64,000 bases of DNA. Origin: Pedobacter namyangjuensis. Its GTDB lineage: Bacteria; Bacteroidota; Bacteroidia; Sphingobacteriales; Sphingobacteriaceae. The stretch spans positions 372,001 through 436,000 of the forward strand of contig NZ_QMHQ01000002.1 in NCBI RefSeq assembly GCF_003313325.1. The letters are read 5' to 3'. Position 1 is the stretch's first letter. Every line of letters starts with the position of its first letter. Below are positions 9,901-18,417 of this stretch, in pieces. The translations under genes and the position numbers were made by a program. Below the pieces are notes generated by a model. The model saw only the letters and a list, made by a program, of their open reading frames with translations. It made no database searches and was not told the origin of the DNA.

Positions 9901-10052
9901 AAATTAGGTTCTATTTAATGGCTAACAACTTATTAACGCTAACAAAATACACAGGTTTCGATCCAGAAATTGGAGGTGGAAGCATTGGTATAGATCGTGG
10001 GTTTTATCCTCAAGCAAGAACATATTTTGCTGGTATAAATGTTGGTTTCTAA
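6951..10052 (+). CDS. SusC/RagA-type TonB-dependent outer membrane transporter (glucan locus)
   Basis: A 1033-residue outer-membrane glycan importer. A signal peptide ends at Ala22 (VSAQ). It is followed by a CarboxypepD_reg-like domain (about 27-105, IPGVSVLIKDTKQGTATDQN), the SusC signature VVVGYGTQKK, the plug with IRGTTSINNSEALYIVDG and GARAANGVIIVTTKKG, and a beta-barrel ending in the aromatic terminus AGINVGF. It acts with the SusD lid encoded 9 bp downstream. With the PKD lipoprotein and GH16 enzyme it forms one locus, and the downstream enzyme suggests the substrate is a beta-glucan such as laminarin; that substrate is inferred. Confidence 0.95.
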   Translation: MKGRFTFILLLFSVIFSLRVSAQEIEATGKVTSNDGLPIPGVSVLIKDTKQGTATDQNGNFRIKIPKPGTQLVFTLIGMSSQTITVNNGQAITVVLLDSQNDLDQVVVVGYGTQKKSVVTGAISQVKASDLENMPVTRIEQSLQGRTSGLTITTSSGQPGDGATLRIRGTTSINNSEALYIVDGVQVGGGIDYLNQADIESIEVLKDAASAAIYGARAANGVIIVTTKKGTRTGKMSVNYNTYLGTQEPARKLDLLNATQFATIYNEAEYAKTPTLTTPRFPNPSQYGEGTDWQATVFNNSAKIQNHELSIAGGNEVSTYYSSFGYFDQDGIVATSNSKYKRFTARFNSEHKITKAIKFGQTIGYTRTNSVGVGTNTEYGSPLGRAINMDPITPLIETDPAKFNLPPYSNQPVVRNAQGLPYGISTIAQSEILNPVAALAVAQGKSWSDKIVGNVYVEAEILKGLKFRSQGGVDLAFWGGESFTPVHYLSSTFNALVNSYNRNANRGLFWSLENTVSYNKSISNHNFTALLGYSAQKNKGESQNGQLQGIPVENLRDASLRFSVPKENRDFGGGEYLNTLNSSFARLTYDYDEKYLFTGIIRRDGSSRFGSNNKFGYFPSASAGWVVTKEDFFPQNKYLTFLKIRGSYGVTGNDNIGDFRYISTVSGGRNYTLGTAAGLNIGVSPDALSNPDLRWEETSSTDIGLDATLFGNLSLTANWYKKKTSGMLLQIAVPGYVGNNGPIGNIADLENSGFELELGYGKTIGEFSFKVAANGSFVKNKIVYLGDDKEFLDGQRVGPPGLEVTRTKVGYAIGSFYGYRSDGLFQNQSEINGYVNEAGTPIQPNAKPGDIRFRDLNGNGLIDPNDREIIGDPTPDFTYGLTFNAAYKGFDMVVLGQGVTGNQIFNATRRFDLSTANYQTSILGRWTGEGTSNRIPRLTLEDTNENYNRVSSLFIEDGSYFRIKTLQVGYTLPNRLTQKAGISKIRFYLMANNLLTLTKYTGFDPEIGGGSIGIDRGFYPQARTYFAGINVGF

Positions 10053-10061
10053 TTACATATA

Positions 10062-11573
10062 ATGATGAAAATGAAATATATAAAAAGCACTGTCGCAATA
10101 GTTGTGATAATGCAGATTTTTGTATCGTGTAAAAAAGATTTTCTGGAGTTACAGCCTAAAGGCACAACTTTGGAAGACAATTTCTATAAAAACGAAAAGG
10201 AATTTATGCAGGGCGTAATTGCTGTGTATGATGTAATGCAATGGGGCAATACTGGTGGATACACCATGAAACAACCGTTGCTTAGCGCAGCTTCTGATGA
10301 TTGCTGGGCAGGCGGAAGTAATGCATCAGATCAGCCAAGTTGGGTTGCATATGATAATTTTAATATGAATTCGTTTGTTGGCCCACAAGGTGGATTATGG
10401 AGCAAAAATTACAGTGGAATCAATCGTGCTAACTTAATTTTAAGCAAAATCGATCAATCAACCGTATTAACTCCGGCTTTTAAAACCAGAATTGTGGCAG
10501 AAGTAAAGTTTCTAAGAGCTTACTTTTATTTCGATTTAGTTAGATGGTTTGGAAACGTGCCTCTAATTGTAGATGTATTGCCTACAGATCAATTGTATAA
10601 GCAAACGCAATCTACTCCTGCATTGGTTTATGCGCAAATAGAGAAAGATCTTCGTGAAGCGGTTGCTGGTTTGCCCGCAACAATTTCGTCTGCAGAAAAA
10701 GGTAGAATATCTGCAGGTGCAGCAAAAGCGCAATTGGGTAAAGTGCTTTTATATCAAAACGACAATGCAAAACTTGCAGAAGCTGCAACTTTATTCGAAG
10801 ATATTAACAAAGACGGCAACATTTATGGCTATAAATTAATGCCAGTTTATGCTGATATTTTTAACCCAGCTAATAAGTTTAATACAGAATCGATATTAGA
10901 AATTCCCCACTCTAACAACGCTGCATGGGGAGATTGGGGATGGATTAACGGTGGTGAAGGTAATGTTGCGCCGCAATTTATTGGTATGGACAGTTATGTT
11001 GGCGATACCTATTCTAGTGGCTGGGGATTTTGCCCGGTAACCTTAGATTTGGTAAATGCGTTAAAAACAGATCCTCGTTTTAGCGCAACAATTATTGACG
11101 GCGCTGCGCTTAAAACAGCAGGCGCAACTTACAACCAACGTTATCAAAACACCGATTATTTTATTAAAAAATATGCGCCTTTAAAGGCTTATCGTTCTAC
11201 AGTAGGAACAGCAGAGCTTAACTGGCAAATAAATGAGATAGAAATAAGATTAGCAGACACTTACCTAATGCAGGCAGAAGCTTTAGTTAAATCGGGTTCA
11301 AATCCTACAAGAGCGCAAGCACTGTTAGATGCCGTTAGAGGAAGAGTTGGTTTAACAGCAGTCCCTGCTACTTTAGACAATATCTATAACGAACGTAGAT
11401 TGGAACTTGCTACCGAAGGCCATAGATTTTTCGATTTAGTGCGTACAGGTAGAGCAGTTACAGTTTTGGGTCCGTTGGGCTATAAGGCTGGAAAAAGCGA
11501 ATACCTTCCTATTCCGCAAGCAGAAATAGACGTTACCAAAGGAATTATTAAACAAAACCCTGGTTATAACTAA
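10062..11573 (+). CDS. SusD/RagB-type glycan-binding lipoprotein
   Basis: A 503-residue surface lipoprotein that caps SusC and captures oligosaccharide. The lipobox FVSC with Cys23 is followed by KKDFLELQPKGTT, typical of SusD proteins. The TPR-like helices include VKFLRAYFYFDLVRWFGNVP and the C-terminal RRLELATEGHRFFDLVRTG, both family hallmarks. Met1, Met2 and Met4 are all possible starts. It is translated from the same operon as SusC, nine bases after its stop. The glycan cannot be read from this gene alone. Confidence 0.95.
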   Translation: MMKMKYIKSTVAIVVIMQIFVSCKKDFLELQPKGTTLEDNFYKNEKEFMQGVIAVYDVMQWGNTGGYTMKQPLLSAASDDCWAGGSNASDQPSWVAYDNFNMNSFVGPQGGLWSKNYSGINRANLILSKIDQSTVLTPAFKTRIVAEVKFLRAYFYFDLVRWFGNVPLIVDVLPTDQLYKQTQSTPALVYAQIEKDLREAVAGLPATISSAEKGRISAGAAKAQLGKVLLYQNDNAKLAEAATLFEDINKDGNIYGYKLMPVYADIFNPANKFNTESILEIPHSNNAAWGDWGWINGGEGNVAPQFIGMDSYVGDTYSSGWGFCPVTLDLVNALKTDPRFSATIIDGAALKTAGATYNQRYQNTDYFIKKYAPLKAYRSTVGTAELNWQINEIEIRLADTYLMQAEALVKSGSNPTRAQALLDAVRGRVGLTAVPATLDNIYNERRLELATEGHRFFDLVRTGRAVTVLGPLGYKAGKSEYLPIPQAEIDVTKGIIKQNPGYN

Positions 11574-11584
11574 TTTTTAAAGCA

Positions 11585-13009
11585 ATGAAAATTTTAAATA
11601 AAAACATTAGCGTATCAATCGGTATTTTGCTGGTATTGGTAACATCAATATTTTCTTCTTGTAAAAAAGACGAAACAACTGGAGAACTGGGAGTTATGCC
11701 GAATGCTGCAGACGTACAGTTTAGCGCCACACCTACAAGCGCAAATCCAAATATACTAGATTTTAAGTCTCAATATAAAGGCATAACCGCACATTGGGAT
11801 TTCGGAAATGGCGCAACAGCAACAGGCTTAGAAGCTAAAGGCTCCTATCCTTTTGCCGGAACTTATACGGTTACATTAACCTTAATCGCCGCCGGAAGCG
11901 ATCCAGTTAAAACTACAAAGACGGTAACCATCGCTACAACAAATGCTTCTATGCTAAGCGATGAGGCATACACCTTGCTTTCGGGCGGACTAAGCAATCC
12001 TGCAGGGAAAACTTGGGTTATCGATAAAACACAGCCGGGTCATTTGGGTGTCGGACCAATTACCGGAACAACGCCAGAATGGTACCAAGCTGGACCGAAC
12101 GAAAAAGCTACAAATGGTTTCTACGATGATGAAATGACCTTTACCATGACGGCAGCTGCACTAAATTACAAGTACGTAAACAACGGAACTACCTTTGCAA
12201 ACGCGTCAAACGCTCCTGGAATCGGTGGACCAGCCGGTTCAAGCGATCCGACAGTTAATTATACACCACCAGCAACCATGAGCTGGAACATAATAGTAGA
12301 CGGAAGTAAAAAGACTATCGCAATTGGCGGAAACGGATTTATTGCTTATTACCTTGGCGTATCTCAATATCAAATTCTTTCAATTACTGCTGATGAAATG
12401 TGGTTAAGATGTTTAGATAAAGCAAATTCTGGAAATGCTTGGTATTTAAAGCTAATTAGAAAAGGATTTGAAAGGCCAATAGTTCCTCCAGTATTAAAAC
12501 CTATCCAAGCTGCTAACTTAACAGATGATTTTCAAAATGCATCATCATTTACTTGGACTAGCGAAAACGTAACATACGTTAGGTCTTACGATAATCCTTC
12601 AAAATTCCCTATTAACACCTCAGCTAAAGTGGGTTATTACGAAAAATTATCTGGCGAAGCTGGTCAGTATGGAAACCTGAACGTTACCATGCCTTACCGT
12701 TTTGATTTATCAACAAAAAACAAAATCAAATTGAAAGTTTATTTTCCAGGAGAAAATGATTTTACAAAAGTAAAACCGACTGTAGCAGTAAAACTGCAAA
12801 ACTCTTTACTTGGCGGTAATGCTTGGCAAACACAATTAGAAGTTGTGAAAACGATAACCTCGGCACAATACAACAAATGGATTGAGCTAGAATTCGATTT
12901 CAGTCCAAATGCTTCACAAGTACTTTATGATAAAATTGTAGTTCAGTTGGGTGGCGAAGGCCATCAGAATCCAGGAATCTTCTATTTAGATGATTTCGAA
13001 TTTAAATAG
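11585..13009 (+). CDS. PKD-domain surface glycan-binding lipoprotein (SusE/F position)
   Basis: A 474-residue protein in the place usually held by SusE/SusF-type surface glycan-binding proteins. The lipobox FSSC has Cys26. A PKD domain covers about residues 38-115 with the characteristic HWDFGNGATATG and YTVTLTL. The last 160 residues, from DDFQNASSFTW to FYLDDFEFK, look like a beta-sandwich carbohydrate-binding module. No catalytic motif is seen. It lies 11 bp after SusD and before a terminator-like hairpin, so it is the last gene before likely attenuated read-through to GH16. Binding of the locus glycan is inferred from position and domains. Confidence 0.82.
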   Translation: MKILNKNISVSIGILLVLVTSIFSSCKKDETTGELGVMPNAADVQFSATPTSANPNILDFKSQYKGITAHWDFGNGATATGLEAKGSYPFAGTYTVTLTLIAAGSDPVKTTKTVTIATTNASMLSDEAYTLLSGGLSNPAGKTWVIDKTQPGHLGVGPITGTTPEWYQAGPNEKATNGFYDDEMTFTMTAAALNYKYVNNGTTFANASNAPGIGGPAGSSDPTVNYTPPATMSWNIIVDGSKKTIAIGGNGFIAYYLGVSQYQILSITADEMWLRCLDKANSGNAWYLKLIRKGFERPIVPPVLKPIQAANLTDDFQNASSFTWTSENVTYVRSYDNPSKFPINTSAKVGYYEKLSGEAGQYGNLNVTMPYRFDLSTKNKIKLKVYFPGENDFTKVKPTVAVKLQNSLLGGNAWQTQLEVVKTITSAQYNKWIELEFDFSPNASQVLYDKIVVQLGGEGHQNPGIFYLDDFEFK

Positions 13010-13018
13010 CAATTAATT

Positions 13019-13047
13019 AACCGCCCAGTTGTAATTGGGCGGTTTTT
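13019..13047 (+). terminator. Intrinsic terminator or attenuator inside the glucan locus
   Basis: Perfect 9-bp stem AACCGCCCA / TGGGCGGTT with an 8-nt loop, followed by five T. It sits between the PKD lipoprotein and GH16 genes, only 14 bp before the GH16 ATG. Confidence 0.85.
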
Positions 13048-13060
13048 AAAATCCTTAATT

Positions 13061-13942
13061 ATGTTTTTAAAGAAAGTAAAAAAACGATATTTCTTAATTG
13101 CGCTCTCTACTGCTTCTATCCTATCATGCCAATCTTGTTCTTCTGGTAAGGATGTTGAAGAAGCCATTATTATTCCGCCTGCACCTGTTGTAATTGTAGA
13201 CAAACAATGGGCCTTTGATGCAAATCCGACATGGGCTGATGAGTTTGACTACACAGGTTTGCCTTCTTCCACAAAATGGGATTACGATTTAGGTGGCTCT
13301 GGATGGGGGAACAACGAAAAACAACTTTACACCAATGCGCTTTCTAATGTAAGCGTAGATAACGGCATGTTGTCAATCACTGCTAAGAAGGAAAACATGA
13401 ACGGAATGAGTTATACCAGTACTCGTTTGGTAACTAGAAATAAGTTGGACGTAACCTACGGCAGAATCGAAGTAAAGGCTAAACTGCCAACTGGAAGAGG
13501 CACTTGGCCAGCCATTTGGATGTTACCGACGGATCGTTCGTATGGTGATTGGCCAAAGTCTGGCGAAATTGATATCATGGAACATGTTGGCTACGATCAG
13601 AACAGAGTTCATTTTAGTACGCATACCGAAGCATATTATTTTAAAATAAACACAGCAAAAACCAGTAGTAAAATAATTGCCGATGCAAGCACATCATTTC
13701 ATACTTACCGTGTAGATTGGACCCCGTATGCAATTCGTGGTTATTTTGATAATATCCAGGTTTTCGAGTTTGTAAATGAAGGTACAGGTTACAAAGTATG
13801 GCCATTCGATAAAAGGTTTCATATCTTATTAAACGTTGCGGTTGGTGGCGATTGGGGTGGTGCTCAAGGAATAGACGATAGCATTTTTCCTCAAAAAATG
13901 GAAATTGATTACGTAAGGTACTTCAAAATGATAGACAAATAG
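13061..13942 (+). CDS. GH16 family endo-beta-glucanase (laminarinase-like) lipoprotein
   Basis: A 293-residue secreted glycoside hydrolase. The N-terminus carries a lipoprotein signal with lipobox ILSC and Cys23. The GH16 catalytic signature EIDIME is at residues 169-174, giving Glu169 as nucleophile and Glu174 as acid/base in a double-displacement mechanism. The preceding GRGTWPAIWMLP (146-157) and the later FHILLNVAVGGDWGG are typical of beta-1,3(4)-glucanases and laminarinases. It would cut glucan at the cell surface and feed the SusC/SusD pair. It begins 14 bp after a terminator-like hairpin, so its level is probably lower than that of SusCD, or set by a separate promoter I cannot see. 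Confidence 0.93.
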   Translation: MFLKKVKKRYFLIALSTASILSCQSCSSGKDVEEAIIIPPAPVVIVDKQWAFDANPTWADEFDYTGLPSSTKWDYDLGGSGWGNNEKQLYTNALSNVSVDNGMLSITAKKENMNGMSYTSTRLVTRNKLDVTYGRIEVKAKLPTGRGTWPAIWMLPTDRSYGDWPKSGEIDIMEHVGYDQNRVHFSTHTEAYYFKINTAKTSSKIIADASTSFHTYRVDWTPYAIRGYFDNIQVFEFVNEGTGYKVWPFDKRFHILLNVAVGGDWGGAQGIDDSIFPQKMEIDYVRYFKMIDK

Positions 13943-13961
13943 AATACGCTCATCCCTAATA

Positions 13962-13991
13962 AATGCCCAGCGAAAGTTGGGCATTTTTTTT
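13962..13991 (+). terminator. Intrinsic terminator after GH16
   Basis: Stem AATGCCCA / TGGGCATT (8 bp, 8-nt loop) followed by a run of T, 20 bp after the GH16 stop codon. Confidence 0.9.
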
Positions 13992-14075
13992 ACATTTTAA
14001 GCTCATCTAAATCAAGCGTATAATACCTTTGGATAAAATTATCAAAACTATAAATTAAAAACCCAGATATTTTCC

Positions 14076-14083
14076 TACCTTTG
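14076..14083 (+). promoter_or_regulatory. Candidate -7 element of pyrG-yidC
   Basis: TACCTTTG is a perfect match to TAnnTTTG, 62 bp before the pyrG ATG. A second TACCTTTG lies at 14024-14031. No clear TTG is found at normal distance upstream of either. Confidence 0.5.
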
Positions 14084-14135
14084 TATCCCGTACAAAAACA
14101 ATTAAAAAGGCGTTAAAACCTGTTTAATTTCATAA

Positions 14136-15761
<1,626 letters not shown>

Positions 15762-15781
15762 TACGCGTTTAATACTTTATA

Positions 15782-17584
15782 ATGGATAGAAATACATTCA
15801 CAGGTCTGTTCCTGATCATGGTTATTTTAGGAGGAGCTGTTTTTTTCATGAAGCCTAGCGAGGCAGATATGAAAAAAGAAAGAGAAAGAATAACAGCTGA
15901 CTCTCTTAAAAAAATTGGAGCAAAACCTGCAACTCAAAACCCAGTTGCTCCCGCAATAACTACTAAACCAGATTCGGCAGTTTTAGCTGGTCCATTTGGT
16001 GCAAACTTAGCAGGAACTGCACAAACTTCGGTTTTAGAAAACGATAAATTAAAACTAACCCTAACAAATGTTGGCGGTAAAATTAAAAGTGTAGAAGTAA
16101 AAGGCTTAAAAACCTATTACGATAAACCAGTTGTGTTGTTTAACGGTAGCGATGATAAGTTCGGTTTAAACTTAAACATTAACGGTAAAATTGTAAATAC
16201 CAACGATTTATACTTTACAGCAACACAAACTGCTACCAACATTACTATGCGTGCCAATTACAGCGCAGATAAATATGTTGATTTCATTTACGATTTGAAA
16301 CCGAATAGTAATAATGTAGGATTTAACATTAGCTTAAACGGTTTAAACCAAGTTGTACAAGGAGATAGCGTTAACTTAAACTGGCAAACAACTTTGCTAG
16401 CGCAAGAAAAAGATGCAAAAAAAGAGCAAGAGCATTCTTCGCCATACTATAAATATGTAGATGAAAACCCAGATCATTTAGGTATGGGTGCCGAAGAAAA
16501 GAAAGAGCTTAATGATGGCAAAATCGAATGGTTTGCTTTTAAACAACACTTTTTCTCGGCGGTACTACTTCCTCAAACTCCTTTTAACAAAGGTAACTTA
16601 GAAGTTAAAATTTCTACAGAACCCGGTAAAATAAAATGGTATAATGCTAACATGAAGTTGTCGTTTAACCAATTGGCTAATCAAAGTTATCCAATGACTT
16701 TTTATTTTGGCGACAATAAATTCTCTCACCTAAAAGATCAAGGTCACGAGATCGAGAAATTGGTTGATATGGGTTATTGGCCTTTAAAATACATCAACAG
16801 ATGGATCGTATTACCCGTATTTAACTTTTTAGAAAGTTTCGGTTGGGGTTATGGCTTAATCATTTTGGTATTAACCATTTTGCTTAAGTTAGCAATGTCG
16901 CCTTTAACTTACAAATCGTACATTTCAATGGCTAAAATGAGAATTTTAAAGCCAGAGATGGATGAAATTAAAGCTAAAGTTGGCGAAGACAATGCAACAT
17001 TATTACAGCAAGAATATTTAAAGCTTTATAAAAAAGTAGGTGTAAATCCTTTAGGTGGTTGTTTGCCAATGTTGCTACAACTACCATTTGTAATGGCGTT
17101 CTTCTTCTTCTTCCCTAACCTTTTCGAGTTAAGGGGCGAGAGTTTTCTTTGGATGAACGACCTTTCTACTTATGATGATTTTATCAAATTTGGTTTCACC
17201 ATTCCGTTTATCGGTGACCACTTGAGCTTAATGTGTATTTTAATGACAATATCTACGTTAATTTACACTTACTTTAACAACCAAATTTCTGGCGCAACGG
17301 GCCAAATGAAATACATTGGTTACATTATGCCAATCATTTTCTTAGGTGTGTTAAACAGTTATCCATCAGGCTTAAACTATTACTATTTCTTAGCTAACAT
17401 GCTAACTTTCTTGCAACAGTACTTAATCAGAACAATGGTTAACGACGATAAAATACACGCTATTTTACAGGAAAACAAAGCAAAACCAGAGGGCGAAAAG
17501 CAAAAATCGAAGTTTCAAGCTCGTTTAGATGATTACATGAGAGCACAAGCGCAAGCAAAAAACCAAGAGAAAAAAGGAAAATAA
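15782..17584 (+). CDS. yidC: Membrane protein insertase YidC
   Basis: A 600-residue YidC/Oxa1 family insertase. It has an N-terminal membrane anchor (residues 7-23), a large periplasmic domain, and a C-terminal bundle of membrane helices from about 350, including FGWGYGLIILVLTILLKLAMSPLT and GCLPMLLQLPFVMAFFFFFP. The helical hairpin MAKMRILKPEMDEIKAKV lies between the first two bundle helices as in the family. The tail is Lys/Gln-rich and basic. It inserts membrane proteins alone or with SecYEG. It follows pyrG by 20 bp and ends before a strong terminator. Confidence 0.97.
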   Translation: MDRNTFTGLFLIMVILGGAVFFMKPSEADMKKERERITADSLKKIGAKPATQNPVAPAITTKPDSAVLAGPFGANLAGTAQTSVLENDKLKLTLTNVGGKIKSVEVKGLKTYYDKPVVLFNGSDDKFGLNLNINGKIVNTNDLYFTATQTATNITMRANYSADKYVDFIYDLKPNSNNVGFNISLNGLNQVVQGDSVNLNWQTTLLAQEKDAKKEQEHSSPYYKYVDENPDHLGMGAEEKKELNDGKIEWFAFKQHFFSAVLLPQTPFNKGNLEVKISTEPGKIKWYNANMKLSFNQLANQSYPMTFYFGDNKFSHLKDQGHEIEKLVDMGYWPLKYINRWIVLPVFNFLESFGWGYGLIILVLTILLKLAMSPLTYKSYISMAKMRILKPEMDEIKAKVGEDNATLLQQEYLKLYKKVGVNPLGGCLPMLLQLPFVMAFFFFFPNLFELRGESFLWMNDLSTYDDFIKFGFTIPFIGDHLSLMCILMTISTLIYTYFNNQISGATGQMKYIGYIMPIIFLGVLNSYPSGLNYYYFLANMLTFLQQYLIRTMVNDDKIHAILQENKAKPEGEKQKSKFQARLDDYMRAQAQAKNQEKKGK

Positions 17585-17653
17585 TTTAGCAGTTTTCAAT
17601 TTTCGTTTTACTGTTATAGAAGCAGAATTGCAAATTGTCAACTGAAAAAAAAT

Positions 17654-17697
17654 AACCGCAGATGCGCAGATTTACGCTGAACTTCTGCGGTTTTTTT
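17654..17697 (+). terminator. Intrinsic terminator after yidC
   Basis: Perfect 9-bp arms AACCGCAGA and TCTGCGGTT separated by 21 nt, followed by seven T. Confidence 0.85.
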
Positions 17698-18417
17698 GTG
17701 TATTATTTTTTTGCTTAAGATGTTTGAAAATGCAAGGAAGCATTGCTTGGCAATAGTAGCCCTGCCCTCGCTTCAATCTTTTACTCCACTCTCACGAAAT
17801 CCTCATCGTAAAAGGATTTTCGCTAAGTCAGGTTTAGATTACAACGCAAAGCAATTCTTTGGTTGGTTTTTCTGCACCAGCTACCCATTAACTTGCTTCT
17901 TCTTATATTAATTTGTCATTCCGAAGGACGAGGAATCTATCTAAGATATACGAAACCAGATTCTTCGCTTCGCACTGAATGACAGAAAAAACTGAACGAC
18001 AAATCAAAAAGCACTTTGTCATTCCCACACTGGAGGAACCTGCAAGCTCTATTGTAAAACCTACACACAGGCTACATTGTGAATTAGAAAAAACCGATTA
18101 ATAAAGAAGCTTCAACTCGTTTAGGCGTATTGCAACTTTCAAAACTGGCAAATACATTGCATTATAAACGGGATTGAAACGGCAGCTTAAGGCGTAGCCT
18201 TAACTATAGTGTAAAGCCCGAGTAACTTAAATATTATTACTGACACTGCTTTTCAAAATCATTAGAAAACAAGTTTTATAATTCTTGGAAAGGTGCAGTG
18301 CTATTACGGCAATCTTTTTTTGTGTAAAATTTGATATACATTTTCTGCATATTGGCAGAATTTTACAATTTTTAACGTTAATTTAATACCGAATTCCGAA
18401 AAACCACTAAAACTATT
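17698..18417. other. 720-bp gene-free region with repeat fragments
   Basis: No credible protein is encoded: the only longer frame (17696-17911) starts inside the yidC terminator and looks like translated repeat DNA. The stretch holds the inverted repeat at 17915-17983, a partial copy starting GTCATTCCCACACTGGAGG near 18018, a short inverted repeat TAAGGCGTAGCCTTA near 18186, and TTCTGC...GCAGAA near 18343-18362. It has the look of a repeat graveyard plus the promoter region of the S9 peptidase. Confidence 0.6.
17915..17983. repeat. Inverted-repeat element, GTCATT...AATGAC type
   Basis: Outer arms GTCATTC / GAATGAC and inner arms GAATCT (17933-17938) / AGATTC (17958-17963) give a nested palindrome. 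The same organisation recurs at 21290-21363. Confidence 0.6.

Noticed and set aside
17696..17911. 71-residue forward open frame
   Set aside because: It starts inside the yidC terminator and covers repeat-type DNA; its product has no signal, motif or coupling.
18160..18200. GGGATTGAAAC looking like the end of a CRISPR repeat
   Set aside because: It occurs once, with no spacers or cas genes; it is part of a repeat-like stretch with the TAAGGC / GCCTTA inverted repeat.
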